Source of the DNA: Klebsiella pneumoniae
Lineage (GTDB): Bacteria; Verrucomicrobiota; Verrucomicrobiia; Limisphaerales; SXTU01
Assembly: GCA_943330855.2 (NCBI GenBank)
Contig: CALQJI020000004.1
Location: forward strand, 62,001-126,000
Length of the DNA: 64,000 nt
Direction: 5' to 3'
The translations under genes and the position numbers were made by a program. Positions 9,930 to 19,077 of this stretch are shown piece after piece; position 1 is the stretch's first letter, and each line of letters opens with the position of its first letter. The notes below the pieces were generated by a model. The model saw only the letters and a program-made list of their open reading frames with translations, was not told the origin of the DNA and made no database searches.

Positions 9930-10919
9930 CTACGGTTTACGAACCGGAGGCAGGCTCAAGCGACGGGCGTCATCGTTCGCGGGCGGAGGCAGGGCTTGCT
10001 CCACGAGATCGCGGGCGATACGGCCCTTCACGACGGCGAGCGCGGCGTTGGTCACCGAGTCCAGATGCGTGCGAGCCTCGTTAAGCTTGCCGGCGGCGGC
10101 CTTCACACGCGCGAGGTGCAGGTGCGTGGCCTCGCGTTCCTGGTCGTCGCGCGCAAGAGACTGCGCACGCAACCAGGCGGCAATGGCAGCGTCGTGGGCG
10201 GGCGGTTGGAAGCCGTAATGAGCCTGTGCGATGTCGGTCGCCAGTTGGAAGTTCGCCGGGTCAAATTTCTCCGCGAGCCGATACAACTCCAGCGCGTGCC
10301 GCAGCACCTGCTGCTCGGCAATGCGGTAGTGCGCCGCAGCCTCCTTACGATGCAGCGCAATGACGGAACCGAGGTTGTGGTAGTAAATCGCCTGCCGCGG
10401 ATTCATCTCGATGGCCTTGCTGTAAAGTTCGAACGCCTTCGCCACCGGTCCGGTCTGCCCGTAGCTGTTGGCAAGGTTGTTGAAAGCAGCGGGGTTCGTC
10501 GGGTCGAGTTCGAGCGCCCTCTCCCAACGCTTGCGAGCGTCAGCCTCCTCGCCAAGGTCATTGAGGAAACTGCCGAAGGCGAGATGCCCGCGCGCGTGCC
10601 GTGGATGTCGTTGTAGAAAATCCTCGTAAGCCCGTTTCACTGGGTCGAGCCGCTGCTCGATCTTCAGGCTCAACACCGCGTCAGCCAGCCCAGCCCCTTT
10701 CTTCGCAAACGCCCCGTTGTCCTTGATCCACTTGTCGATCTCCTCGTGTGCCGCATCGTCCAGCGCCATGACCTTCTGGAAATCTGCCTCCGCAGGGCTT
10801 GCGGTAGACGCAGAGGACTGCGGCGGCGACGACGGCGTTCGCTCGTCGGATTTCGACGCGGCAACGACCGGTAACACACAGAACGCGCAACCCAGAAAGA
10901 CGATGACAATCCACTTCAC
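9930..10919 (-). CDS. Secreted tetratricopeptide-repeat protein
   Basis: 329 aa from a GTG at 10919, which places a signal peptide (VIVFLGCAFCVLPVVAA) at the N-terminus; a TTG at 10955 is an alternative. After a Ser/Thr/Pro-rich linker come several TPR units: RHARGHLAFGSFLNDLGEEA, DPTNPAAFNNLANSYGQTG, NPRQAIYYHNLGSVIALHRK and DPANFQLATDIAQAHYGF. The final region KAAAGKLNEARTHLDSV is another helical pair. It probably acts as a periplasmic scaffold; no catalytic domain is seen. It is divergent from the desaturase at 11031. Confidence 0.8.
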   Translation of the reverse strand: MKWIVIVFLGCAFCVLPVVAASKSDERTPSSPPQSSASTASPAEADFQKVMALDDAAHEEIDKWIKDNGAFAKKGAGLADAVLSLKIEQRLDPVKRAYEDFLQRHPRHARGHLAFGSFLNDLGEEADARKRWERALELDPTNPAAFNNLANSYGQTGPVAKAFELYSKAIEMNPRQAIYYHNLGSVIALHRKEAAAHYRIAEQQVLRHALELYRLAEKFDPANFQLATDIAQAHYGFQPPAHDAAIAAWLRAQSLARDDQEREATHLHLARVKAAAGKLNEARTHLDSVTNAALAVVKGRIARDLVEQALPPPANDDARRLSLPPVRKP

Positions 10920-11030
10920 GGCGCACAGCGTAGCCAGGCAACCCTCGCGGGCCAAGCCAGCGTTTGGCGTTCAGAATAATTGCTTGGGTTCACCCACCAC
11001 CCACGTCATAGTAAGCTCGAAAGTTAAATT

Positions 11031-12188
11031 ATGGCTCGAATCATGTGGCAAAAGATCAACTGGTATAACTCCGTGTTCCTCCTCGGGACGCTGGCCCTCA
11101 CTCTAACCGCGGTGCCCGTCTATCTTTGGCACTATGGGCTGTCTTGGTTTAACGCCGCCCTGTTCTTCATCTTTTTCATCCTGACAGGCCTGAGCATCAC
11201 GCTGGGTTACCACCGGCTGTTTTCCCACCACGCCTTTCAGGCATCCTGGCCGGTGCGGTTGGGCGCACTGATCTTTGGAGCCGCGGCGTTCGAAAACTCC
11301 GCGCTGACATGGTGCGATGACCACCGGCGGCATCACAAGCACACCGACCACGAGGAAGACCCCTACGACATCTCCAAGGGTTTCTTCCACGCACACATGG
11401 GCTGGATCATGTTCAAGCTGGGCCAACCGCCATCCTTCGCCTCCGTGCCGGACCTCGAGCGCGACCCGCTGGTGCGCTGGCAGCACAAGTATTACGTCGC
11501 GATCGGTGTCGTCGCAGGCTTCGTCCTGCCGGCAGTGCTGGGCTGGTTCTGGGGCGGCGGTGAAGCCGCGCTGGGCGCGTTCCTCATCGGCGGCATTGCG
11601 CGCACCGTCTTCGTCCACCACTCGACGTTCTTCATCAACTCCCTCTGCCACACCCTTGGCACCCAGCCCTACTCCGACCGCTGCTCGGCGCGGGATAGTT
11701 GGTTCATGGCATTCTTCACCTTTGGCGAGGGCTACCATAACTTCCATCACGCCTTCCAACACGACTACCGCAACGGTGTGAAGGCTTGGCAGTTCGACCC
11801 GACCAAGTGGTCCATCTGGCTGCTCTCCAAACTCGGCTTGACCTCGCAGCTCCGCCGCGTGCCCGCCGAGCGCATCCGCCACGCTGAAATCACCGAGCAA
11901 CAGCGCCAACTCGCCGCGAAGATGGCTGCGCTGCCGGCTGCCGCTGTCGCGCCCGTCCGCGCTCAAATCGAGGCCGTGCAGATTCGGCTCCACGAGGCTT
12001 TCGAGCGCTGGGAAAAACTCGAAATCGAATACCGCCGTGCAATGGAGAAGAAAATTGAAGCCTCCCGCGAGAAGGTCAACGTTCTCTCCCGTGAGTTCCG
12101 CGAAGCACGCGAAAAACTCACCCTCGCCTTCCACGAGTGGGAGCAAGCCCACTCCTCCGCGCTCTCCGCGATGGTTGCAGGCGCGTAG
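11031..12188 (+). CDS. Acyl-CoA/acyl-lipid desaturase (delta-9 type) with C-terminal coiled coil
   Basis: 385 aa. Membrane fatty acid desaturase with the three di-iron His boxes of the stearoyl-CoA desaturase group: HRLFSHH, HRRHHKHTD and HNFHHAF. Four hydrophobic segments surround them, and the NSLCHTLG motif precedes the third box. The catalytic part ends near residue 275. The remaining 110 residues are hydrophilic and helical (ITEQQRQLAAKM, then EIEYRRAMEKKIEASREKV), predicted to be a coiled coil that ordinary desaturases lack. It introduces a cis double bond into membrane acyl chains. A strong terminator follows at 12210-12246, so the gene is a single transcription unit. Confidence 0.9.
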   Translation: MARIMWQKINWYNSVFLLGTLALTLTAVPVYLWHYGLSWFNAALFFIFFILTGLSITLGYHRLFSHHAFQASWPVRLGALIFGAAAFENSALTWCDDHRRHHKHTDHEEDPYDISKGFFHAHMGWIMFKLGQPPSFASVPDLERDPLVRWQHKYYVAIGVVAGFVLPAVLGWFWGGGEAALGAFLIGGIARTVFVHHSTFFINSLCHTLGTQPYSDRCSARDSWFMAFFTFGEGYHNFHHAFQHDYRNGVKAWQFDPTKWSIWLLSKLGLTSQLRRVPAERIRHAEITEQQRQLAAKMAALPAAAVAPVRAQIEAVQIRLHEAFERWEKLEIEYRRAMEKKIEASREKVNVLSREFREAREKLTLAFHEWEQAHSSALSAMVAGA

Positions 12189-12209
12189 TTCCCGTCTGAA
12201 AACCAAATC

Positions 12210-12246
12210 GGGCGGCGAGGGAATCCTCGCCGCCCGTTTTGTTTTT
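12210..12246 (+). terminator. Rho-independent terminator of the desaturase gene
   Basis: A perfect 11-bp GC-rich stem (12210-12220 with 12225-12235), loop GAAT, then the tail GTTTTGTTTTT. It lies 21 bases after the desaturase stop codon. Confidence 0.93.
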
Positions 12247-12281
12247 AAGGGCACTCTTGTGAGCGCCGTCGTCGCCAAGCC

Positions 12282-12302
12282 GGCGGTCACAGACCGCCGC
12301 TC
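12282..12302. repeat. Dispersed hairpin repeat CGGCGGTCACAGACCGCCG
   Basis: A short palindrome identical to the core of the element near 950-975. It sits between the desaturase terminator and the stop codon of the oxidoreductase. Confidence 0.75.
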
Positions 12303-12308
12303 CAACGA

Positions 12309-13457
12309 TTACTTCGTCTGCTTCACCTTCACCCACTTGCCGGACTTGCCGGAGGCGAGCACGGCGTCCACGACGTAGTCCGTCGCGAGACCGTCCTTGA
12401 AGTCGGGCTTCGCACCCTTGCCGGTTTCGAGGCCCTTGATGAACTCCACGACCGCATGGACGAAACTGTGCTCGTAGCCGAGCTGGAGGCCGGGCACCCA
12501 CCATTTGCCGCAGTAGGGATGGTCGCCGTCGCTGACGTGGACGCTCTTCCAGCCGCGCTCGGTCCCGACGTCCTTGTAGTCGAAAATCTGGAGGCGGTGC
12601 AGGTCGTGGAGGTCCCACTTGAGGCTCATGTTCTCGCCGTTCACCTCGAAGGTGTAGAGCGCCTTGTGGCCGCGCGCGTAGCGGGTGGACTCGAAGAGAC
12701 CGAGCGAGCCGTTGTTGAAGCGGCAGAGGAACGCGCAGGCGTCGTCGATGTCCACCTTCTGCATCTTGCCGGTGAGCGTGTGCTTGCGCTCCTTGATGAA
12801 GGTCTCGGTCATCGCGCTAACGTTCTTGATGCCGCCGTTGAGCCACAGCGCGGTGTCAATGCAGTGCGCGAGGAGGTCGCCCGTGACGCCGCTGCCGGAG
12901 ACCTTCGAGTCGAGCCGCCAGAGGCCGGTGCCGCCTTGGGGCAACTCAGGGCTGATGGTCCAGTCCTGAAGGAAGTTCGCGCGGTAGTGGAAGACCTTAC
13001 CGAGTTTGCCGGAGTCAATCAGCTCCTTCGCGAGCGTGACGGCGGGGCAGCGGCGGTAGTTATACCAGACCATGTTCGCGACACCGGCCTTCTCGATGGC
13101 CTTGACCATCTTCTCGGCTTCCTTGCCGTTCAGCGCGAGCGGCTTCTCGCAGAGAATCATCTTGCCGGCCTTGGCGGCGGCGATGGCCTGCTCGGCGTGG
13201 AGGTTGTTGGGCGTGGCGATGTCGATGACATCAATGTCGTCGCGGGCGATGAGCTTCTTCCAGTCGGTCTCGATGGACTTGTAGCCCCACTTGTCTGCAA
13301 ACGCCTGGGCGGCTACGGCATCGCGACCGCAGACGGCTTGGAGCACAATCTCGTGCTCGCTGGGGAAGAAATGCCCGACCTGGGCAAAGGCGTTGGAGTG
13401 GGCGCGGCCCATGAAGCCGTAGCCGATGAGACCGATGCGGAGTTGTTTCTTGGCCAT
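12309..13457 (-). CDS. Gfo/Idh/MocA family NAD(P)-dependent oxidoreductase
   Basis: 382 aa from the ATG at 13457, where [14 protein letters not shown] opens the Rossmann fold; earlier in-frame starts would add a non-conserved leader. Other family marks are [20 protein letters not shown], the EKPLALN motif with the catalytic-type Lys, and [17 protein letters not shown], whose D and H match the DxxxH active-site pattern. The C-terminal alpha/beta domain has [15 protein letters not shown]. Members oxidise or reduce sugars, inositols and related alcohols; which one cannot be told. No sugar transporter is adjacent. It runs in the same direction as the DUF1549 gene upstream, with a 136-base gap. 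Confidence 0.9.
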   Translation of the reverse strand: MAKKQLRIGLIGYGFMGRAHSNAFAQVGHFFPSEHEIVLQAVCGRDAVAAQAFADKWGYKSIETDWKKLIARDDIDVIDIATPNNLHAEQAIAAAKAGKMILCEKPLALNGKEAEKMVKAIEKAGVANMVWYNYRRCPAVTLAKELIDSGKLGKVFHYRANFLQDWTISPELPQGGTGLWRLDSKVSGSGVTGDLLAHCIDTALWLNGGIKNVSAMTETFIKERKHTLTGKMQKVDIDDACAFLCRFNNGSLGLFESTRYARGHKALYTFEVNGENMSLKWDLHDLHRLQIFDYKDVGTERGWKSVHVSDGDHPYCGKWWVPGLQLGYEHSFVHAVVEFIKGLETGKGAKPDFKDGLATDYVVDAVLASGKSGKWVKVKQTK

Positions 13458-13593
13458 AAGTGCGTGTGCGTTTTGTTGGTGACGGACAAGCTCCAAACCT
13501 GCCCGCACAGCGTGCCGGACTGGCGATGGAGCGCGGGAATTCGACATGGCAGCCGGGGTGAAGTCAATCCTTCTCCCGGTCAAAGCCGAGGTC

Positions 13594-15828
13594 TCAGCGC
13601 CGCAGCACAAACTCCTTCGCGTTCACCAAACCCCACAGCACGTCTTCCACGCCCGCGCGCCGGTCCTTCGCCTGCTCGATGTGCGTGAGCGTCTTCGTCA
13701 GCTCCGTCGCGCTTGGCGGACGGGTGAGCGCGGTCCAGTAGAGTTCCTCGACCACGGCGCGGTTGGGCTTGCCCGAGTCCAGCAACGTGCCGAGGCGGTT
13801 GTCCGAGCGGGTGAGCAACTCGTTCACCGCCGGGCCGGACAGCATGAAGAACGCTTGGCCGAGGCTCGTGTCCGTGGAGCGCTCGCACTCGCAGGTGAGC
13901 AGGCGCGGCGGCTTGCCGAACATCGCGAGGAACACGTCGGGCGTCGTCTGCGTGCGCTTGCCGCGCCGGCCTTCCGTCCGCGCGCCGGGGAGCTCCGCCG
14001 CGCGCGTGCCCGCAGGCTGGCCCTTGAACTCCGCCGTCACACCCGCGACCTGATGCAGCGTGTCGAACATCTGCTCCGCCGTGAGCCGACGCAGCGGGGC
14101 GCGGGCGTAGTTGAGTTCGTCGGTCGCGTTCGTGTCGTTCGGCTCGCTGGCGGTCTGGTAGGCGCGCGAGTTCATCACCAGCCGGATGACGTGGCGCAGG
14201 CTGAAGCCGCTCTGCACAAACTCCTTCGTCAGCCCGTCCAGCAGCGCGGGATGCGACGCCGGGTTCGTCGCGCGGAAGTCGTCAATCGGGTCCACGATGC
14301 CGCGGCCCATGAGGTGGAACCAGATGCGGTTCACCTGTGCGCGGGCGAAGAGCGGATTCGTCGGCGCGGTCATCCACGCCGCGAGCGCTTCGAGTTCGTC
14401 CTGCTGCTCGAAGTCCTGCTTTGACGCGCCGAGGAAGCGCGGCTCGGCGGCCTTCTCCGTGCGCGGATTGGTCACGGTGCCTTTGCGGGAGAGATAGACA
14501 ATCTGCTCGCCGATGAACTCGTGCTTGTCGTTCGTGTCGCGGCGCTTGTTCTCCAGAATCTTGTAGTCCACGCGGGCGAAGAGCGCGGCCCAGTCGTAGT
14601 AATCATCCTGCGTCCAGCGGTCGAACGGGTGGTTGTGGCACTGCGCGCACTGGAGCCGCGTGCCGAGGAAGACCTGCGCCGCCGCCTCCGCGCGGATGAC
14701 GGGCGTGCGGTTGGCGCGGTAGAAATTCGCCTCCGGGTTCGCGTAAGTGCTGCCGCGCGACGCGATCAGCTCGCGGGCGAACTGGTCCATCGGCTTGCCG
14801 CTGGCGATGCTCGCGCGCAGCCAGCGGTGGAAGTCCTGCATGCCCTTCGCGTCGAGCGTCTTCTCCTCCACGCGCAGGAGGTCGGCCCATTTGAGTGCCC
14901 AGAAGTCGGCGAACTCCGGGCGTTCGAGCAGCTCGTCAATCAGCGTGGTGCGCTTCGTCCGCGCGTTAACCGTCGAGTTGATGACAAACCGTTTCGCCTC
15001 CTCCGCCGTGGGCAGGATGCCGAGCAAGTCGAGGTAAGCGCGGCGCAAGAAAACTTCATCACCCGCCAACGCACTCGGGTTCAGCCGCAGCGTTTTCAGC
15101 TTCGCGAAGACGTGCTCGTCCACGAAGTTCTGCGGTTGCGTTCCAGCCCACTTGAAGCCGGGCCGCGCGGGCACGAAGGCCAGCCGCACCGGCTCCTGCA
15201 AGTGTAGGAAGCGCACGAGCACCGCTGTCTCGCCGGACTCCTTGCGCGTCACACGGCCCGTGGTGGACACGTCGGCCACCGCCACGTTCACGACCTCGTA
15301 ACACGCGATGTCCGTCACGTCGCGGGCCGAGCCGTCGGAGAACTTCGCCGTGACCTTCACCGCGACCGCGCTGACTGGCTCAATGAGGAACTGCTCGCGG
15401 GGCGTGACTTCCAGCTTCACCAGCGTCGGTGCGCCGGGCGACTTACGTTGCGCGCCGGCGGCAATCCATTCGCGCAAGGTGCGGTATTCCCACGACTCCT
15501 TGTCGAAGCGCTTGCCGCCCTCGTGCGCGACGGCCTGCGTGGCCTTTTGCAGCAAGAGGCTGTCGTCCGGCGACAGCACGTTCACCCGCCGACCGAATTG
15601 GTCCCGCACCAGCGCCGCGTGGTCGTAGTCGAGGTCGCCACCGCGCAGGGACAGCTTGAAACCGCCCTTGCCTGTGGCGTTGCCATGGCAGGTGCCGAGG
15701 TTGCAGCCGGCCTTGGAAATGACCGCCGCCACGTCGGTTTGGAAAGTCACGGGGGCGGCGAGCAATGAGTCGGCCACCGCCAGCCAAAGGGCGGCGCAGC
15801 AAAGAAGTCGGCGGGGCACAGAGTTCAC
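13594..15828 (-). CDS. DUF1549/DUF1553 secreted protein with Ig-like (Big_2) insert
   Basis: 744 aa from a GTG at 15828, which yields a signal peptide ending SLLAAP; a TTG at 15891 would add a charged leader. After the signal comes a heme-type segment with the variant spacing C42-x4-C47-H48 (CNLGTCH) and [13 protein letters not shown] bacterial Ig-like region (about 125-210) follows, then DUF1549 ([34 protein letters not shown] and a canonical [12 protein letters not shown]) and DUF1553 ([28 protein letters not shown]-like block, [20 protein letters not shown]). Usually DUF1549/1553 genes pair with a DUF1501 gene; none is next to it here. The function of the family is unproven. It is divergent from tyrS. 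Confidence 0.9.
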   Translation of the reverse strand: MNSVPRRLLCCAALWLAVADSLLAAPVTFQTDVAAVISKAGCNLGTCHGNATGKGGFKLSLRGGDLDYDHAALVRDQFGRRVNVLSPDDSLLLQKATQAVAHEGGKRFDKESWEYRTLREWIAAGAQRKSPGAPTLVKLEVTPREQFLIEPVSAVAVKVTAKFSDGSARDVTDIACYEVVNVAVADVSTTGRVTRKESGETAVLVRFLHLQEPVRLAFVPARPGFKWAGTQPQNFVDEHVFAKLKTLRLNPSALAGDEVFLRRAYLDLLGILPTAEEAKRFVINSTVNARTKRTTLIDELLERPEFADFWALKWADLLRVEEKTLDAKGMQDFHRWLRASIASGKPMDQFARELIASRGSTYANPEANFYRANRTPVIRAEAAAQVFLGTRLQCAQCHNHPFDRWTQDDYYDWAALFARVDYKILENKRRDTNDKHEFIGEQIVYLSRKGTVTNPRTEKAAEPRFLGASKQDFEQQDELEALAAWMTAPTNPLFARAQVNRIWFHLMGRGIVDPIDDFRATNPASHPALLDGLTKEFVQSGFSLRHVIRLVMNSRAYQTASEPNDTNATDELNYARAPLRRLTAEQMFDTLHQVAGVTAEFKGQPAGTRAAELPGARTEGRRGKRTQTTPDVFLAMFGKPPRLLTCECERSTDTSLGQAFFMLSGPAVNELLTRSDNRLGTLLDSGKPNRAVVEELYWTALTRPPSATELTKTLTHIEQAKDRRAGVEDVLWGLVNAKEFVLRR

Positions 15829-15962
15829 GGTGGCGAAGTTAGTATGCAAGCGAGCAGTTGCACAGACGCGTTTCGCGGCGCCGCGTTTCAAAGGAGGGAC
15901 CGACTCCCCGCCACGGTTTCCCCTTGAGCCGCCTTCCCCCTGCCGCGATAACTCCCGCTCTG

Positions 15963-17243
15963 ATGAACATCTACGAAGAATTGCAGTGGCGCGGCCTCGT
16001 TTCGGATTGCACGGACGCGGAAGAGTTGCAGCGGCAGCTCGCCGCCCGCCCGGTCACGCTCTACTGCGGCTTCGACCCCACGGCGGATTCACTCCACGTC
16101 GGCTCGCTCGTGCCGTTGCTCGCGCTGCGCCGTTTCCAGAACGCCGGGCATTGCCCCATCGCCGTCGCGGGCGGCGCGACCGGCAGCATCGGCGACCCGA
16201 GCGGCAAGACGGCGGAACGCCAACTCCTCACCAAGGAGCAAATCTCCGCGAACGTGGACGCCGTCCGTCCGCAGCTTGCACGCTTGCTCGACTTCACCAT
16301 CCAGCCCAACCGCGCGTCGCTCGTGGACAACGCGGACTGGACCGCTGGCATCAGCTTCCTGGATTTCCTCCGCGACATCGGGAAGCACTTTTCGGTCAAC
16401 ATGATGATGGCCAAGGAGTCCGTGCGCGCGCGCATGGAGGACCGCGAGGTGGGCATCAGCTACACCGAGTTCAGCTACATGCTGCTTCAGGCGTTCGACT
16501 TCTACGTGCTCTCGCGCGACCACGGCTGCGACCTGCAAATCGGCGGCTCCGACCAGTGGGGCAACATCACGGCGGGCACTGACCTCATCCGCAAGAAGCT
16601 CGCGCGGCCCGCGTGGGGCCTGACGCTCCCGCTCATCACGAAGGCCGACGGCACGAAGTTCGGCAAGACCGAGGCCGGCACCATCTGGCTCGATGCGCGC
16701 AAGACCAGCGTCTATCGCTTCTACCAGTTCTGGATCAACACCGATGACCGCGACGTCATCCGTTACCTCAAATTCTTCACCTTCCTCAGCCGCGAGGAAA
16801 TCGAGTCGCTCGAAGCCGCGCACACTGCCAACCCCGGCGCTCGCGCCGCACACCGCGCCTTGGCGAAGTCCGTGACCGACCTGCTCCACGGCGAGGGCGC
16901 GACGCAGGAGGCCGTTCGTGCGAGTGAAGTCCTCTTCGGCGCGCCGCTGGACGGCATCTCCGAAGCCACGTTCAACGACATCGTTGGCGAAGTTCCCTCC
17001 AAGCCCATCGAGTCAGCGAAGCTCGCCGACGCAGGAACCTCGCTCGTCGAGTTGCTCGTCCACGCCGGATTGGGGCAGTCGAAAGGCCAGGCGCGCAAAG
17101 ACGTGGAAGGCGGCGGCATTTACGTGAACAACGTCCGCGAGACGAACCCGCAGCGCACGCTCACCACCGCCGACCTGCTCTTCGGCAAGCACGTCTTGCT
17201 GCGCAAGGGGAAGAAGAACTACACGGTGCTGACGGTGAGCTGA
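15963..17243 (+). CDS. tyrS: Tyrosyl-tRNA synthetase
   Basis: 426 aa from the ATG at 15963; an in-frame extension to 15858 is not conserved. It is a class Ic synthetase. The HIGH-equivalent is HVGS at 45-48, and the KMSKS-equivalent is KFGKT at 232-236. Tyrosine-site features CGFDPTADSLH, YTEFSYMLLQAFDF and QIGGSDQWGNIT are intact. A C-terminal S4 RNA-binding domain (LVHAGLGQSKGQARKDVEGG, YVNN) completes the long bacterial TyrRS form. It charges tRNA-Tyr in the cytoplasm. No T-box leader is visible in the 134-base gap upstream. Confidence 0.96.
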   Translation: MNIYEELQWRGLVSDCTDAEELQRQLAARPVTLYCGFDPTADSLHVGSLVPLLALRRFQNAGHCPIAVAGGATGSIGDPSGKTAERQLLTKEQISANVDAVRPQLARLLDFTIQPNRASLVDNADWTAGISFLDFLRDIGKHFSVNMMMAKESVRARMEDREVGISYTEFSYMLLQAFDFYVLSRDHGCDLQIGGSDQWGNITAGTDLIRKKLARPAWGLTLPLITKADGTKFGKTEAGTIWLDARKTSVYRFYQFWINTDDRDVIRYLKFFTFLSREEIESLEAAHTANPGARAAHRALAKSVTDLLHGEGATQEAVRASEVLFGAPLDGISEATFNDIVGEVPSKPIESAKLADAGTSLVELLVHAGLGQSKGQARKDVEGGGIYVNNVRETNPQRTLTTADLLFGKHVLLRKGKKNYTVLTVS

Positions 17244-17275
17244 CCGGTGGCGGCGCTCTGCCGCCGCACTCCATA
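17244..17275. repeat. GC hairpin downstream of tyrS
   Basis: GGCGGC-GCTCT-GCCGCC forms a short stem directly after the tyrS stop codon. There is no U-rich tail, so it could be a weak terminator or one more dispersed palindrome. Confidence 0.5.
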
Positions 17276-17311
17276 ATTGCTCTCGTCGCTTCCGCCCCGT
17301 AGAAATCGCGC

Positions 17312-18877
17312 GTGTCAAAACCTGTTGTTTCCACCCCTGCCCCGCTTTCGCCGGCCTTGCGCCGCTTTCTCTACGGCACCGCCGCCACCACCGGCGCGGC
17401 CATTCTCGTCGTCGAGATTCTCGGCGCGAAGATGCTTTCGCCCTACGTCGGCACCTCGCACTTCGTCTGGACGGCGCAAATCACCGTGACCCTCCTCTCG
17501 CTGGCGGTGGGCTACTGGTTCGGCGGCTGGCTCGTGGAGCGCTCGCAAAACCTCCGCCGCCTCTACACCTGCATCCTGCTGGCGGGCGTGTATCTCGCGT
17601 TCACCGTGCCCTTCACGGCGAAGGTCGCCTTCGCCTGTCTGAAATTCCCGCTCGCCGTGGGCTCGTTGCTCGCGGCGCTGTTCCTCTTCTTCGTGCCGCT
17701 CACGCTGCTGGCGACGGTCGGGCCGTTCGTCATCCGCGCGCTCACCTCGGTGGTCGCGGGCGTCGGCGGCACGGTGGGCCGGCTCTCCGCCATCAGCACC
17801 CTCGGCAGCGTGCTGGGCACTGTGCTCATCGGCTACGTGCTGATTCCCTTCCTGCCAAACTCGGTGACGATGTTCATCACCGCCGGTGTGCTGATGGCAC
17901 TCCCGACGATTTACTTCGTTGTCTGGCGTGAGAAAGGCGACTCGATGAACGGCCCCGTTGTCCTCGTGGCGCTTGGCTTGTTCGCTGGCTGGGCAGGGAT
18001 TCGCGTGGACGCCAAATCACCTTCCGACTCCATGACGGAGGTTGCCCGGCGGAACTCGAACTTCGGGCTGATGCAGGTCTTCGAGACGACCGGCGGCGGA
18101 CGACGCTACTATCTCAACGACTACCTCACACAAAACACTTACGACCCCGAGGCGAAGCAAAGCATCTCGCTCTTCACTTATGGCCTGCATGGGTTCGCGC
18201 AGATTTACACGCCCGCCATCAAGGACGTGCTCTGCATCGGCATGGGCGTGGGCATCGTGCCCATGCAGTTCGCCCGCGAAGGCGCGCTGGTGGATGTCGT
18301 GGAAATCAACGACGTCCTCACGGACATGGCCAAGGCGCACTTCGACCTAGAACCGGAGAAGTTGAACATCACCATCGGCGACGGCCGGCAGTTCGTGAAC
18401 GCCGCCACAAAGCAATACGACGCCGTCATCCTCGACGCCTTTCTCGGCGACTCCTCGCCGTCGCACTTGATGACGCAGGAAGCCTTCATCGCGATGCACC
18501 GCGTCCTGCGCCCCGACGGTGTGCTGGTCATCAATAGCTTCGGCGACTTCGAAGCGGGACAGGACTTCTTCACCGCGTCCCTGGACAAGACCTTGAAAGC
18601 CGTCTTCGGCACCGTGCGTATCCACGCCAGCGGGAACGGCAACGTGTTCTTCGTCGCCACACCCGCGAAGGAACTGAAGCAGCACCGCCCGATGGACTTT
18701 GCCGCGATGCACCCAACCGTCCGCCAGCAGGCGCGCGACGCGTTCGAGGGAATCAAGGAGACGAACCCCAAGAGCGGCATCGTGCTGACAGACGACTTCA
18801 ATCCGGTGGAGTTCCACGACGCGAAGAACCGCGAGCAGTTCCGCCGGCAACTGGCCTTCTCGATGCGGCCGAAGTGA
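17312..18877 (+). CDS. Membrane-bound spermidine-synthase-like protein
   Basis: 521 aa from a GTG at 17312. The N-terminal half has about seven hydrophobic helices (TAATTGAAILVVEILGAKML, ITVTLLSLAVGYWFGG, then VGGTVGRLSAISTLGSVLGT), matching the MFS-like membrane domain that is fused to polyamine synthases in many bacteria. The C-terminal half is a Rossmann methyltransferase-like fold: DVLCIGMGVGIVPMQFA, VDVVEINDVL and DAVILDAFLGDSSPSHL. These are the spermidine/spermine synthase motifs that bind the decarboxylated SAM analogue. The substrate is uncertain, because such fused proteins are often not true spermidine synthases. It lies 69 bases after tyrS and may be co-transcribed. Confidence 0.85.
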   Translation: MSKPVVSTPAPLSPALRRFLYGTAATTGAAILVVEILGAKMLSPYVGTSHFVWTAQITVTLLSLAVGYWFGGWLVERSQNLRRLYTCILLAGVYLAFTVPFTAKVAFACLKFPLAVGSLLAALFLFFVPLTLLATVGPFVIRALTSVVAGVGGTVGRLSAISTLGSVLGTVLIGYVLIPFLPNSVTMFITAGVLMALPTIYFVVWREKGDSMNGPVVLVALGLFAGWAGIRVDAKSPSDSMTEVARRNSNFGLMQVFETTGGGRRYYLNDYLTQNTYDPEAKQSISLFTYGLHGFAQIYTPAIKDVLCIGMGVGIVPMQFAREGALVDVVEINDVLTDMAKAHFDLEPEKLNITIGDGRQFVNAATKQYDAVILDAFLGDSSPSHLMTQEAFIAMHRVLRPDGVLVINSFGDFEAGQDFFTASLDKTLKAVFGTVRIHASGNGNVFFVATPAKELKQHRPMDFAAMHPTVRQQARDAFEGIKETNPKSGIVLTDDFNPVEFHDAKNREQFRRQLAFSMRPK

Positions 18878-18897
18878 CCCGGTAGGCGAAGCGACCC

Positions 18898-19013
18898 GGC
18901 AGAGTGAGACTCCGTCGAACCGCATTTGCCGACACCGGTGGCACGCGCGCAGCGAGATTCTTGGCCGAGTGTGGTTCCACCCGAGATGGGGTTCGACGGA
19001 GTCTCACCCTACC
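18898..19013. repeat. Inverted-repeat element, copy A (GTGAGACTCCGTCGAACC arms)
   Basis: The left arm 18904-18925 and right arm 18986-19007 are inverted copies with one mismatch, and the outer flanks GGCAGAG and CTCTACC-like also pair loosely. A second copy of the same family lies inside the debranching gene at 59800-59947. This one fills the gap between the spermidine-synthase-like gene and the cysteine desulfurase. Confidence 0.85.
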
Positions 19014-19077
19014 AGCGAACGACGCGCCCGCTTTGCGCTTTGCACTTCGCGTGTCAGCGGGCTTTCATCCTCACGCC

